64,000 nucleotides of DNA from Tenacibaculum piscium (GCF_021390715.1 NZ_JAJGWT010000007.1:62296-126295); one strand, 5' to 3'. Counted from the first letter of the stretch, positions 19,993 to 29,380 are shown. The notes: generated by a model from the sequence alone, not told the origin. Made by a program: numbers and translations.

Positions 19993-20718
19993 TTATTCTG
20001 CAATTAAAATTAATCTATCCGAAGTGTTTTTATCAAAGTCATTTAAAGCATAATCACCAAAAACATGCTTGATTTCTAAACCAGCTTTTTCAAAATAAAC
20101 TTCCATTTTATCAAGCGTTAAAAATTTTACTTGTTCGGTATAATTATGTTGTTTTTCATCTGCAAAAAAAGAAATATGCTTTAAAATAAAACCGTCTTTA
20201 AGTTCTCTTTTTATATGAAATTCAATGCCATCGATCGTTTTTATTTCATCAGTAACTAATGAATTTTTAACTTTTTCAACATTTAAAAAATCGAGAACAC
20301 AAACGCCTTTTTCTTGTAAGCCATTTTTGATGTTTTTTAAAATAGCAATATCTTCTGAATCATCATCAAAATAACCAAAACTCGTAAATAAATTAAAAAT
20401 AGCGTCGTATTTTTTGGATAAAGGCGTTCGCATATCCCAAACTTCAAAATGAAGGGTTTCATTTTCAAATTTTTGGGCATATTCGATGCTATTTTTACTT
20501 AAATCTCCTCCAGTAACCTTGTATCCTAGCGAATTTAAATAGACCGAATGTCGTCCTTTTCCACAAGGCAAATCAGCAATATGACTGTGTTTTGGTAGTT
20601 TTAAAAATGAGGTGATATTTCGCATGAAAAATTGCGCATCAGCATCATTTCTATGTTTGTATAAGGTGTGATAATAAGTTGTGTCGAACCAAGCGGTAAA
20701 CCAGTTTGTTGTTTTCAT
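19993..20718 (-). CDS. Class I SAM-dependent methyltransferase
   Basis: 241 residues. The SAM-binding motif I is seen in HIADLPCGKGRHSVYLNSLG, followed by the acidic VTGGDLS loop and FNLFTSFGYF. This is a Methyltransf_25-type domain found widely in Bacteroidetes, with no assigned substrate. The start is supported by a TATTTTTG box 15 nt upstream, divergent from the promoter of the next gene. It leads a likely two-gene unit with the ZIP transporter, but no functional link is evident. Confidence 0.85.
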   Translation of the reverse strand: MKTTNWFTAWFDTTYYHTLYKHRNDADAQFFMRNITSFLKLPKHSHIADLPCGKGRHSVYLNSLGYKVTGGDLSKNSIEYAQKFENETLHFEVWDMRTPLSKKYDAIFNLFTSFGYFDDDSEDIAILKNIKNGLQEKGVCVLDFLNVEKVKNSLVTDEIKTIDGIEFHIKRELKDGFILKHISFFADEKQHNYTEQVKFLTLDKMEVYFEKAGLEIKHVFGDYALNDFDKNTSDRLILIAE

Positions 20719-20732
20719 AAGTATAAGGTCTG

Positions 20733-20740
20733 CAAAAATA
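20733..20740 (-). promoter_or_regulatory. Promoter -7 box TATTTTTG of the methyltransferase gene
   Basis: A minus-strand TAnnTTTG box ends 15 nt before the ATG at 20718. It is one half of a divergent promoter region with the box at 20803. Confidence 0.55.
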
Positions 20741-20802
20741 CATAAATCTTACGTTTTTTAGATTGAAACAAGAAAAGATTCCTATCAACCCAAAATAAGC
20801 TG

Positions 20803-20810
20803 TACTTTTG
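20803..20810 (+). promoter_or_regulatory. Promoter -7 box TACTTTTG of the THUMP methyltransferase gene
   Basis: This TAnnTTTG box ends only 3 nt before the ATG at 20813. Transcription should begin at or after that ATG, which argues for the in-frame ATG at 20831. Confidence 0.55.
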
Positions 20811-20830
20811 CAATGAAATTTTACAATTAT

Positions 20831-22024
20831 ATGGAGAAAGATTTTAAAATGACCGCCATTACCATGGCAGGTTTAGAAGGCGTATTAGCAGATGAACTAA
20901 GAAAACTAGGGGCTCAAGACGTTAAAGAAGGAATACGTAATGTTTCTTTTAAAGGAGATACAGGATTTATGTACAAAGCGAATATTGCGTTGCGTACGGC
21001 AATTCGTATTTTAAAACCAATTAAAAAAAGTAAAATTTTTGATGAAGAAGATTTATACGAAGCAATTCAGCGTGTAAAATGGGATAAATATATTGATGTT
21101 GATGGAACTTTTGCTATCGGTGCAGTGGTAAATTCTAAAAATTTTACGACCAATTCACATTATATTAGTTTAAAATCGAAAGATGCCATTGCTGATTATT
21201 TTGTCAATAAATATAAAAAACGTCCGAATGTTGATTTAAAATATCCAGATGTTAAAGTTCATATTCATATTCATAATGAATGGCTAACAATTTCCCTAGA
21301 TTCTTCAGGAGATTCTCTACATAAAAGAGGCTACAGAAGTGCTACGAATATTGCCCCAATTAATGAGGTTTTAGCCGCAGGATTGGTGTTATTATCAGGA
21401 TATAAAGGCGAAGAAAATTTTATCGATCCAATGTGTGGTTCAGGTACAATTTTAATTGAAGCCGCTATGATTGCTAATAATATTCCTGCAAATATCAATC
21501 GAAAACATTTTGCGTTTGAAAATTGGAAAGATTATGATGAAGAATTATATTTCGTAATTCAAGATGCTTTGTTGAAAAAAATTACCAGTTCACATTTTAA
21601 AATAATGGGATTTGATAAAGCACCTTCAGCTGTTACCAAGGCGAAACAGAATGTTATTAATGCGAATTTAGAAGAATTTATAGGAATACATCATGTAAAC
21701 TTTTTCAACTCTAAAAAAGAGGTATTTGGTAACACGACTATTTTATTTAATCCGCCTTATGGTGAGCGTTTAAATATTGATGTTGAAGAATTTTATACCA
21801 AAATTGGAGATACCTTAAAACATAATTATCCGAATTCAACAGCTTGGTTAATTACTTCGGATATGTTAGCGTTAAAACACGTTGGATTACGAACTTCAAA
21901 AAGAATACCGCTTAAAAATGCCGATTTAGATTGTCGTTTTGTAAAATATGAACTTTACGAAGGAAGTAAAAGAGTCAAAAATGATTTTGTTGATGAAACA
22001 ACAAAAGAAAGAGATGATGAATAA
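20831..22024 (+). CDS. THUMP-domain 23S rRNA guanine-N2 methyltransferase (RlmL/TrmN type)
   Basis: 397 residues from ATG 20831. An N-terminal THUMP RNA-binding domain covers about residues 45-155, followed by a Rossmann methyltransferase with motif I FIDPMCGSGTILIEA near residue 197 and the amino-methylase motif NPPYGERL near residue 308. The family makes m2G in 23S rRNA (RlmL N-terminal half, G2445) or tRNA. The frame can also start at 20813 (six more codons), but the promoter box leaves no room for that start. The gene is monocistronic with a strong terminator. Confidence 0.9.
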   Translation: MEKDFKMTAITMAGLEGVLADELRKLGAQDVKEGIRNVSFKGDTGFMYKANIALRTAIRILKPIKKSKIFDEEDLYEAIQRVKWDKYIDVDGTFAIGAVVNSKNFTTNSHYISLKSKDAIADYFVNKYKKRPNVDLKYPDVKVHIHIHNEWLTISLDSSGDSLHKRGYRSATNIAPINEVLAAGLVLLSGYKGEENFIDPMCGSGTILIEAAMIANNIPANINRKHFAFENWKDYDEELYFVIQDALLKKITSSHFKIMGFDKAPSAVTKAKQNVINANLEEFIGIHHVNFFNSKKEVFGNTTILFNPPYGERLNIDVEEFYTKIGDTLKHNYPNSTAWLITSDMLALKHVGLRTSKRIPLKNADLDCRFVKYELYEGSKRVKNDFVDETTKERDDE

Positions 22025-22040
22025 TCTTAAAATTATATAA

Positions 22041-22073
22041 AAAAATCCGCTGAAAATTTCAGCGGATTTTTTT
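22041..22073 (+). terminator. Terminator after the THUMP methyltransferase gene
   Basis: Arms 22041-22055 (aaaaatccgctgaaa) and 22057-22071 are perfectly complementary and run into a T tract. Confidence 0.88.
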
Positions 22074-22124
22074 GTTATTTACTTAAAAAGTAAAACTTGA
22101 TTAAATGTAAATTATGAGTTTTTA

Positions 22125-22523
22125 TTATTTTTGTTCTTTGTTAAAAAGTAAATTATCTCGGGTGTTTTTTTGAACGGTAATTGCTCCGAAAATACCTAAT
22201 AAAAATGCAAATGCATAAAAACCTTTTTCACTAGGTAATAAAGTGGCATTATAGAGTCCAACGATTAATAGTGTGATTGATAAAATAGTTCCAAACCAAC
22301 AAATTCCATAGTAAATGTCAGTAACAGGGTATCCTTCAATTTTATCTCGAACACTTTTTTGAAGAGAAACAACGGCAAAAAGACCAAACATTAATACTGT
22401 AAAATAATATCCTTTTTCATTTAATGGCATTTCAGCCCTAGATAATCCAATTAAATAACCAATGATACCTGTACTTAATGCAACCCAAGAAGCTATGACA
22501 AATGCTTTTGATGTTTTTTCCAT
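22125..22523 (-). CDS. yiaA: YiaA/YiaB family inner-membrane protein
   Basis: 132 residues made of two copies of the two-helix yiaA/B domain. The copies can be aligned by eye: [29 protein letters not shown] in the first half and [28 protein letters not shown] in the second. There are four transmembrane helices and no enzymatic motif. Function is unknown. It lies downstream of the HU gene on the same strand, but the HU terminator separates them, so expression may depend on read-through or a weak local promoter. Confidence 0.85.
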   Translation of the reverse strand: MEKTSKAFVIASWVALSTGIIGYLIGLSRAEMPLNEKGYYFTVLMFGLFAVVSLQKSVRDKIEGYPVTDIYYGICWFGTILSITLLIVGLYNATLLPSEKGFYAFAFLLGIFGAITVQKNTRDNLLFNKEQK

Positions 22524-22540
22524 TTTTTTAGTTTAATTTA

Positions 22541-22580
22541 TTTTAAAAAAAAACAGCATTTAGTTTCCTAAATGCTGTTT
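22541..22580 (-). terminator. Terminator of the HU gene
   Basis: Arms aaacagcatttag (22551-22563) and ctaaatgctgttt (22568-22580) have a 4-nt loop. The minus-strand transcript ends in a run of T. Confidence 0.88.
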
Positions 22581-22602
22581 TAAATATATTTAATAAAAAA
22601 TA

Positions 22603-22878
22603 TTAGTTGTTTACAGAATCGCTTAAACCAGCACCTGCTTTAAACTTTACTACATTTTTAGCAGCAATTTGAATTTCTTTTCCTGTTTGAGGGTTTCTAC
22701 CTGTTCTAGCAGCTCTTTCAGAAACAGACCAAGTTCCCCATCCAACTAATGCTACTTTATCTCCACTTTTTAAAGAATTAGTAACGTTAGACGTTAAAGA
22801 GTCTAATGCAAGTTTCGCAGAAGCTTTAGAAATTCCTGCATCAGCAGCCATTGCATCGATTAAATCTGATTTGTTCAT
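22603..22878 (-). CDS. hup: HU family DNA-binding protein
   Basis: 91 residues, the length of a canonical HU/IHF subunit. It starts [18 protein letters not shown] and contains the beta-arm signature [21 protein letters not shown] with the DNA-intercalating Pro in RNPQTGKEI. It binds and bends DNA as a nucleoid protein. The gene has the clearest promoter in the window (TTG-N19-TATATTTG), a leader of about 44 nt and its own terminator, in line with very strong expression. Confidence 0.95.
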   Translation of the reverse strand: MNKSDLIDAMAADAGISKASAKLALDSLTSNVTNSLKSGDKVALVGWGTWSVSERAARTGRNPQTGKEIQIAAKNVVKFKAGAGLSDSVNN

Positions 22879-22928
22879 AATTTGAATACGTTTTAAAATT
22901 AACTTTTGTTTTTTGCTTTATAGCTCAA

Positions 22929-22958
22929 CAAATATAGTAGGAATGCGGTATTGTACAA
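22929..22958 (-). promoter_or_regulatory. Promoter of the HU gene (TTG-N19-TATATTTG)
   Basis: On the minus strand a TTG (22958-22956) and TATATTTG (22936-22929) are separated by exactly 19 nt, the full Bacteroidetes housekeeping sigma consensus. Confidence 0.75.
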
Positions 22959-23061
22959 GTTTTTAGCTTAAAAAAACATCAGATTGTTAATAAAATATCA
23001 TAAAATGTTAATAACCTTGGTTCTTTTTTCTGATAATCTATAAAACCTTATAAATAAAGGG

Positions 23062-24006
23062 TTACAGGGCTTTTGCATCTTCATTAAAATGAAAGCCATT
23101 TAATAAACTTTTAGCGTCCATTAATTTTTTCCCTGAAATTTTAAGTTGTTCAATAATAAGGTATCCATCTTTCACGGCAATTTTAAGTTCTTTTTTGGAG
23201 GCTACAATTTTTCCGTTTGCTAAATTATGTGATGTAAATTCTTTCGTAACGCCATATATTTTAGCAGAAATTTCAGTTTCTCCATTTTGAATAGTGGTCC
23301 AAGCAGCAGGATACGGATTCAATCCACGGATATGATTGTAAATATCAGTTAATGATTTTGACCAATCTATTTTACAAGTATCAGTAAATAATTTATAAGC
23401 TGTTTTTTCTTCTAATTCGGGTTGTTTGGTCGTTTTTACAGTTCCTTTAGCAATTAAATCTAAGGTTTTAGCAACTAAATTTGCACCGAGATACATTAAT
23501 TTATCATGTAATTCGCCTACAATTTCATCTTCTTTAATTTCCACGGATTCTTGTAAAATAATTTCACCAGTATCAATTTTATCATCAATAAAAAAAGTAC
23601 TAACGCCTGTTTTTGTTTCGCCGTTGATAATTGCCCAATTAATCGGTGCCGCACCACGATAATCAGGTAATAAAGAAGCGTGTAGGTTAAAAGTTCCAAA
23701 TTCAGGCATTGCCCAAACCGATTTTGGCAACATTCTAAAAGCGACCACAATTTGTAAATTAGCATTCCAATTTTTTAACGCAGTTTGAAATGCCTCATTT
23801 TTTAAATTTGTTGGCTGTAAAATGGGTAAATCTTGAGAAAGTGCATATTTTTTTACCGCCGATTCATTTAATTTACGACCTCTTCCAGCAGGTTTATCAG
23901 GAGCGGTAATAACGCCTACAACGGTATAATTATGTTCAATAAGATGTTTTAAAATGGTTACTGCAAAATCGGGCGTTCCCATAAAAACGATGCGTAAATC
24001 TCTCAT
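23062..24006 (-). CDS. fmt: Methionyl-tRNA formyltransferase
   Basis: 314 residues. It formylates initiator Met-tRNA with 10-formyltetrahydrofolate. The catalytic region is FNLHASLLPDYRGAAPINW (Asn107, His109, then SLLPDYRG at 111-118), with the catalytic Asp in FIDDKIDTGEI near residue 145. A C-terminal OB-like tRNA-binding domain follows (TDTCKIDWSKSLTDIYNHIRGLNPYPAAW). It lies 68 nt after recQ on the same strand and probably belongs to the NTPase-recQ-fmt unit. Confidence 0.96.
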   Translation of the reverse strand: MRDLRIVFMGTPDFAVTILKHLIEHNYTVVGVITAPDKPAGRGRKLNESAVKKYALSQDLPILQPTNLKNEAFQTALKNWNANLQIVVAFRMLPKSVWAMPEFGTFNLHASLLPDYRGAAPINWAIINGETKTGVSTFFIDDKIDTGEIILQESVEIKEDEIVGELHDKLMYLGANLVAKTLDLIAKGTVKTTKQPELEEKTAYKLFTDTCKIDWSKSLTDIYNHIRGLNPYPAAWTTIQNGETEISAKIYGVTKEFTSHNLANGKIVASKKELKIAVKDGYLIIEQLKISGKKLMDAKSLLNGFHFNEDAKAL

Positions 24007-24074
24007 TTCTTAAATTTTAGTAAGTTTTAGTTAATTTTTTAGTAATTTATGCTGATTTTTTTGAAAAAAATAAA

Positions 24075-25970
24075 TTAACATAAAGAATAATGATTATTTG
24101 AAATCGTTATTTTTTCCTCGGATATTAATGCTTGTAAAAGTATTAAAATCTGTGCTTCTTTTTGAGCGAGATGCAGGGCGATTTCAGAAACTGTTAAGGT
24201 ATTTTGTTGCGATAAAAGTTTGATAATATCCGTAGAATTTACTGTAAAAGTACGTTTTTCTTGTAGGCAAACATCACAAATACCACATTTTTCAGTGCTA
24301 TTTTCATCAAAATAGGCTAATAATTGAATACTTCGACAACGTGTATTGTTTTTAATAAAACGAATTAATTCTTTATTTTTCCGTTTTTTTTGATTCAAAT
24401 ATGCCTTTATATTTTTAGAAACTCGATTAATTGTAGTGTCATCTTCCCGTGGATGCAGAAAATATAATTCAGTCGTATCGGTTTTTTTATGATATTCTAA
24501 TAAATTATCAGCAACCATTCGTTCGAGTTCTTCGCTTACTTTATCCGAGGTAATTCCTGCTTTTTTGGCGATAAAAAACTCATCAATTTTTATTGGATTT
24601 TCAAAAACACCTGTGTATAAACGTAAAAGTGTTTGTATAAAATTTTTACTTGCCAGATTTTTGTGTGTTTTCTGTACGTGTAAAATTTGTTGGCTAGTCA
24701 CGGTAAACAAAATACTTGATTTCTGATTAAAGTTAGTATTTAATTCAATAATTCCGTGGCTATTTAAAATTTGTAGAGCGTTGTAGGTTTTTTTGGGTGC
24801 TATTTGATATTTATCACAAAATTCGAGTAGGTTAAAACCGAAAGGTGTTTCAATAAGTTCGCCATTGGTAATTTGAAAATGTTGGTATAATTGTCGATGA
24901 ATACTCTTTATTTCCTTGATTGTTGGTAATGATTTCTCTAATAAAATTTGACTGTCTGTAAGTTCATTTTTATTGGTTAAAACCACTGAAAATGCTTTAT
25001 TTCCATCACGTCCGCCACGTCCTGCTTCTTGAATATAATTTTCTATCGATGCGGGAAGATTTACATGAACCACGACTTTTACATTCGGTTTATCGATTCC
25101 CATTCCAAAGGCATTGGTCGCAACGATAATAGGTGTTTTTTCGGTCATCCAATTATCAAAAGCCCGTTGTTTATCTAAAACAGATAATCCTGCATGATAA
25201 AAACTACTTTTAAAACCATTGGCATTTAAATATGCCGAAATATTTTTGGTTCGAGCTCTCGAATTGGCATATACAATCGCAGGAGCTTTTGTTTTGATGA
25301 AAATCTGTTTTAATTGATGAAGCGTATCTTGGGTATCAAAAATTTGATACGCTAAATTTTTTCGATAAAAAGATTTTTTAAAAATTTTGGGCTTGTCTAA
25401 CGTTAAAGAAATAACAATATCTTCAAGTACTTTTTGAGTTGCCGTAGCTGTTAATGCGATAAAAGGAACATTTGGTTGTAGTTCTTTTAAAAGTGCTATT
25501 TTTTGATAGGAAGGACGAAAATCATGCCCCCATTCTGAAATACAATGCGCTTCATCAATAGCAATTAAATTGACGTGTAACTGTTTTATTTTATCCTGAA
25601 TAAATCGAGATTGTAAGCGTTCGGGAGAAATATATAAGAATTTTATATGCCCAAATCGGATATTATCAAAAAGGGTAATAATAGCATCTTGAGAACTTCC
25701 AGAAGCAATTGAAGTTGCTTTAATACCTTTAGCAACAAGACTTTTTACTTGGTCTTGCATCAAAGCAATTAAGGGCGAAATAACAATACAAACACCATCA
25801 CTCATTAAAGCAGGAACTTGAAAACAAATCGATTTTCCACCGCCAGTAGGCAATAAAGCAACCGTATCTTCGCCCGCTAAAACAGCCTCGATAATTTCTT
25901 GTTGTGGCGTTCTAAAAGAGTCGTGTTTCCAATACTGTTGTAGTATCGCTGTTGATTTTTCAGACATCAA
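24075..25970 (-). CDS. recQ: ATP-dependent DNA helicase RecQ
   Basis: 631 residues. Superfamily-2 helicase motifs are clear: Walker A LLPTGGGKS near residue 40, DEAH in IAIDEAHCISEWGHDFRPSY, TATATQKV, and motif VI YIQEAGRGGRDG. After the helicase core come the RecQ zinc-binding cysteines (NNTRCRS...EKCGICDVC) and a winged-helix region. The C-terminus resembles another small winged helix, and a classical HRDC domain is not apparent. It unwinds recombination and replication intermediates. ATG 25970 and ATG 25967 are both possible starts. Confidence 0.93.
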   Translation of the reverse strand: MMSEKSTAILQQYWKHDSFRTPQQEIIEAVLAGEDTVALLPTGGGKSICFQVPALMSDGVCIVISPLIALMQDQVKSLVAKGIKATSIASGSSQDAIITLFDNIRFGHIKFLYISPERLQSRFIQDKIKQLHVNLIAIDEAHCISEWGHDFRPSYQKIALLKELQPNVPFIALTATATQKVLEDIVISLTLDKPKIFKKSFYRKNLAYQIFDTQDTLHQLKQIFIKTKAPAIVYANSRARTKNISAYLNANGFKSSFYHAGLSVLDKQRAFDNWMTEKTPIIVATNAFGMGIDKPNVKVVVHVNLPASIENYIQEAGRGGRDGNKAFSVVLTNKNELTDSQILLEKSLPTIKEIKSIHRQLYQHFQITNGELIETPFGFNLLEFCDKYQIAPKKTYNALQILNSHGIIELNTNFNQKSSILFTVTSQQILHVQKTHKNLASKNFIQTLLRLYTGVFENPIKIDEFFIAKKAGITSDKVSEELERMVADNLLEYHKKTDTTELYFLHPREDDTTINRVSKNIKAYLNQKKRKNKELIRFIKNNTRCRSIQLLAYFDENSTEKCGICDVCLQEKRTFTVNSTDIIKLLSQQNTLTVSEIALHLAQKEAQILILLQALISEEKITISNNHYSLC

Positions 25971-26010
25971 TCTAAGTTATAACTTATAAGATTTAAAGAC
26001 ATTAGAACAA

Positions 26011-26541
26011 TTATAACGATTGTAAAATAAAATCACATCGCTCTTTTACAGGTGCAAAAGGTACTTGAATAATATCGTAGCCAACCTCTAGATACGTTTC
26101 TTTTAAAAAGTTATCGATTTTAACGGCTTGATCAAAAGTTTCATATCGTTCATTATCCGAAGTATAAATACTTTTCCAAGGTGAACACATAAAAACTTTG
26201 TTATACACATATTGTTGACTTTTCTGCTTATAAATAGGCGGATATTCACTACCTAAATAATTCATATATGCATGTATATCAGGGATTCCTCTATCAAAAA
26301 AAACAAGATCAGTATTGTATTTTTCAGCCTCTAAATATTGTTGTTCTCTGCCTTGTAATAACATTTCACTAAAAAGTAAGGGTTGCTCTAAAAACAATTG
26401 GTCAATGCCTTCTTTTTGTGCTTTTTGTATTACTTCTCTTGAAATTTCAGGCATACAATTATAGCCGAGGTTTATAAACTCGTTTAAAATTGAAGACTTA
26501 CCGGTACCAGGACCTCCTATTAAAACTATTTTTTGTTGCAT
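26011..26541 (-). CDS. AAA_28-type ATPase/kinase-like protein
   Basis: 176 residues. It opens with a P-loop, IGGPGTGKSS at residues 8-17, and continues with a segment like MPEISREVIQKAQ, DLVFFDRGIPDIHAYM and YETFDQAVKIDNFLKETY. This is the AAA_28 (NadR-like/Ttd14-like) group of small P-loop NTPases, whose substrate is generally unknown. The start is fixed by a TATTTTTG box exactly 5 nt upstream, predicting a leaderless mRNA. It precedes recQ by 40 nt on the same strand. Confidence 0.8.
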   Translation of the reverse strand: MQQKIVLIGGPGTGKSSILNEFINLGYNCMPEISREVIQKAQKEGIDQLFLEQPLLFSEMLLQGREQQYLEAEKYNTDLVFFDRGIPDIHAYMNYLGSEYPPIYKQKSQQYVYNKVFMCSPWKSIYTSDNERYETFDQAVKIDNFLKETYLEVGYDIIQVPFAPVKERCDFILQSL

Positions 26542-26545
26542 GATG

Positions 26546-26553
26546 CAAAAATA
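26546..26553 (-). promoter_or_regulatory. Promoter -7 box TATTTTTG of the AAA NTPase gene
   Basis: The box ends 5 nt before the ATG at 26541, the same spacing as at bamD, prfB and the phytase-like gene. Confidence 0.6.
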
Positions 26554-26734
26554 TACGTTTCAATTTATAAATGTAACAAATACTGCAATAAATAAGCAAT
26601 TAATAATGTAATTTTGTGATAAATCATTTTTAAAAACTACTTTTCAGCTATTTTAATTGATTTTATTCTGATTTCTAAATTTTAGAATTAAACAAGTAGA
26701 AATAAGCATAAACAAGTACAAAACAAACAATATT

Positions 26735-27016
26735 ATGTCAGATAGAGACGCATTTTACATCAAATTAAAAGGACAATTAGAAGATACGACCAAATTTCCA
26801 AGTAAATACTTATTCAAATTTATTGTACCTACCGATGAAAATCAGGAAGAAGAAGTAAAAGAAATCTTCGATACAGCAGGCGCTGTTATTGAAACAAAAA
26901 TGTCAAAAACAGGAAAATATCATAGTATTTCTATCTTCTTAAATGTTAAAACTTCCGAAGAAGTAATTGAATACTACAAAAAAGCAGACGTTATTAAAGG
27001 AATAATCTCTTTATAA
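26735..27016 (+). CDS. DUF493 (YbeD-like) family protein
   Basis: 93 residues with the compact alpha/beta DUF493 fold: FPSKYLFKFIVPT, a central acidic helix, then SKTGKYHSISIFLNVKTSEEVIEYY. In other bacteria the family includes YbeD and has an ACT-like regulatory fold with no known ligand. The gene lies just upstream of two periplasmic chaperone genes on the same strand. The leader contains two nearly identical aaacaagta stretches. Confidence 0.85.
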   Translation: MSDRDAFYIKLKGQLEDTTKFPSKYLFKFIVPTDENQEEEVKEIFDTAGAVIETKMSKTGKYHSISIFLNVKTSEEVIEYYKKADVIKGIISL

Positions 27017-27064
27017 ATACCAAATAAAATAGATTCATAAAGAAAATTATATCATCAATAAAAA

Positions 27065-27940
27065 ATGAACAATATTCAAAAAATTGAGAAAATAATCCTT
27101 TTATTTATCAGTGTTTTTATCGTTTCCTGCGATTTTATTAGCCTGAAAACACAAAAACAAACACAACATACACCGATTGCAACCGTTTATAATAAAAATC
27201 TTTATAAAAAAGATATTCAAGAATTAGTTCCTAAAAATATCAGTAAAAAAGATAGCTTAATCGTCGTAAAAGGACTTATTTATTCATGGGCAAAACAAGA
27301 ACTATTACTCACCAAAGCTGTTGAAAATATCTCCGATGTTAATACCGAAAAAATAGAAAATTTAGTAAATAGTTACAAAAAAAGTCTATACATAAACGGC
27401 TACAAAGAACGATTGATTAAACAACAATTAGATACGGTCGTATCTGAAGAAGCAATAACATTATATTATCAAAAAAATAAAGAAAATTTTAAACTAAATC
27501 AAGAACTATTACAATTCGAATATGTGTATTTTGGAAAAGATTTCTTAGATAAAAAAGAAACTATCAAAAATTTTAAATCGACCAAAGAAGAAGATCGAGA
27601 AGAATTAGAACGCCATTTATTAAACTTTAAATCGTACCGATTGCAAGATACTACTTGGGTGCCTTTTTCTACTTTGAAAAAAATGATTCCGCCTTTTAGA
27701 ACAAAAACAAAAGAGGGTTTGTTAAAAATTTCTAAATTCGTACAAAAAGAAGATAGTTTAGGAGTATATTTGGTGGCTGTAAAAAATAGGTTGCCAATAA
27801 ACGCAACCGCACCATTAACTTTTGTAAGCCCACGGATTAAACAAATAATCTTACACAAAAGAAAATTAGAATTAATAAGAGACATAGAAAAAACGCTGAT
27901 AAATGATGCCATTCAAAACAAAAATTTTAAAGAATACTAG
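27065..27940 (+). CDS. SurA-like periplasmic lipoprotein without visible PPIase domain
   Basis: 291 residues. A lipoprotein signal is present (IVSC with Cys22). The body resembles the N-terminal chaperone part of SurA/PrsA proteins: a TPIATVYNKNLYKKDIQEL stretch, long basic helices and an LINDAIQNKNFKEY tail. I see no parvulin core motif. It overlaps the start of the true SurA gene by 38 nt, so the two are translationally coupled. In flavobacteria such tandem SurA-type genes are common; the likely role is escorting outer-membrane proteins. The role is inferred from fold-like features and context. Confidence 0.7.
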   Translation: MNNIQKIEKIILLFISVFIVSCDFISLKTQKQTQHTPIATVYNKNLYKKDIQELVPKNISKKDSLIVVKGLIYSWAKQELLLTKAVENISDVNTEKIENLVNSYKKSLYINGYKERLIKQQLDTVVSEEAITLYYQKNKENFKLNQELLQFEYVYFGKDFLDKKETIKNFKSTKEEDREELERHLLNFKSYRLQDTTWVPFSTLKKMIPPFRTKTKEGLLKISKFVQKEDSLGVYLVAVKNRLPINATAPLTFVSPRIKQIILHKRKLELIRDIEKTLINDAIQNKNFKEY

Positions 27941-29300
27941 TATTTTATGTGCCTTTCTTTTAGCAAATTTAACTGCTATAAATGCCCAAGAAAATACACA
28001 ACAAACCAAAATAGACGGCGTAGCAGTAGTAATCGGTAAAAATATTGTTTTAGATTCTGATATCGATAAATTTAAACAAGAAGTTGAGGTTAGAAGCGAA
28101 GGGAAAATAAAAATTACCGACTGTGAAATGTTAGAGGAATTAATGCAACAAAAATTACTCGCACATCACGGTGTAATTGATAGTGTCGTAGTTGCTCAAG
28201 CAGATATTGATAGCAGAGTAAAACGAAGTATCGCTTACTTTACCAATGAATACGGAAGTGAAGAAAAAGTAATTAAAGCATACGGTTTTAACGATATTGA
28301 AGATCTTAAAAAAGAATTATCAAGAGTACAAAAAGAAAATCTTCTTATTGAAAAAGAACAGTTGAAAATCACCGAAAAAATAGCCGTAACTCCAGAAGAA
28401 ATACGTGTTTATTTTAAAGGATTACAAGATAAAAATGAATTGCCAGAAATTCCTGCAGAAGTAGAAATTGCACAATTAGTGTTAAAAGCAAGTCCTACAG
28501 CACAAGAAATAACACGTGTTATCGATAAACTTACCGAAATTAAAAAACAAGTCGAAGCAGGTGCAAGTTTTAAATTAAAAGCAATTATAAATTCTGATGA
28601 TCCTAGTGCCGCACAAAATAGCGGAAATATGGGAATTATCACCAAAGAAACAAATTTTGTAAAAGAGTTTAAAGAAGTCGCTTTCTCCTTAGAAGAAGGA
28701 CAAGTTTCTGAACCTTTTAAATCACCTTTCGGATACCATATTATTTTATTGAACAAAATAAGAGGGAATGGACGTGAAGTTTCTCATATTTTATTGCAGC
28801 CAGAAATTGCCGATGAAAAATTAAAAGAAACAAAAGAAACGATTCAAAAAGTGGTAAAAGAAATTAAAGATGGTACGCTAACTTTTGAACAAGCCGTTAA
28901 AAAATATTCCGAAGAAGAAGAAACTAAAAGTAATGGCGGATTAATTATCAATCCATATACCCAAGAAACAACCTTCGAATTAACTAGAATGGCTCCCGAT
29001 TTATTTGGTAGAATTAGCGAACTTAATCAAGGAGATTTATCTGATATTTTTTACGATGAAACTCGTGAAGGTGAAAAAATGTACAAAGTAATTCACTTGA
29101 AAACAAAAACAAAAACGCATAAAGCAAACATTATTGACGATTACGTACGAATGCAAAAATTTGCGCTAGCAAAAAAGAAAGAAGAACAAATTACGAAATG
29201 GTCAAAAGAAAAAATTAAAGAAACGTACATTAAATTAGCCAAAGATTATAAAAAATGTACCTTCAAAAAAGATTGGAAAAAAGAAATAAATACCAAATAA
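27903..29300 (+). CDS. SurA-like periplasmic peptidylprolyl isomerase
   Basis: 465 residues with a signal peptide cleaved near residue 28 (INAQ). The N-terminal SurA chaperone domain starts KIDGVAVVIGKNIVLDSDI. Two parvulin (PpiC) domains follow: one near residues 180-285 with GNMGIITKE...FKSPFGYHIILL, another near 290-400 with REVSHILLQ and KSNGGLI. It folds outer-membrane beta-barrel proteins. The start overlaps the previous gene; ATG 27903 and ATG 27906 are adjacent, and either gives a good signal peptide. A terminator follows. Confidence 0.9.
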   Translation: MMPFKTKILKNTSILCAFLLANLTAINAQENTQQTKIDGVAVVIGKNIVLDSDIDKFKQEVEVRSEGKIKITDCEMLEELMQQKLLAHHGVIDSVVVAQADIDSRVKRSIAYFTNEYGSEEKVIKAYGFNDIEDLKKELSRVQKENLLIEKEQLKITEKIAVTPEEIRVYFKGLQDKNELPEIPAEVEIAQLVLKASPTAQEITRVIDKLTEIKKQVEAGASFKLKAIINSDDPSAAQNSGNMGIITKETNFVKEFKEVAFSLEEGQVSEPFKSPFGYHIILLNKIRGNGREVSHILLQPEIADEKLKETKETIQKVVKEIKDGTLTFEQAVKKYSEEEETKSNGGLIINPYTQETTFELTRMAPDLFGRISELNQGDLSDIFYDETREGEKMYKVIHLKTKTKTHKANIIDDYVRMQKFALAKKKEEQITKWSKEKIKETYIKLAKDYKKCTFKKDWKKEINTK

Positions 29301-29344
29301 TAAATTCTTTTACGAAATAGTATTCTTTTTTTTTAAGATTATTC

Positions 29345-29380
29345 AAGATTCCTGCTTTTTAGCGGGAATCTTAGTTTTAT
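29345..29380 (+). terminator. Terminator after the SurA-type genes
   Basis: 11-bp arms (29345-29355 and 29362-29372) with one G-T pair, followed by agttttat. Confidence 0.75.

Noticed and set aside
23426-23662. Plus-strand ORF within fmt
   Set aside because: It is antisense to catalytic parts of fmt.
27499-27912. 137-residue minus-strand ORF within the SurA-like lipoprotein gene
   Set aside because: It overlaps a plausible conserved gene completely; composition reflects the opposite strand.
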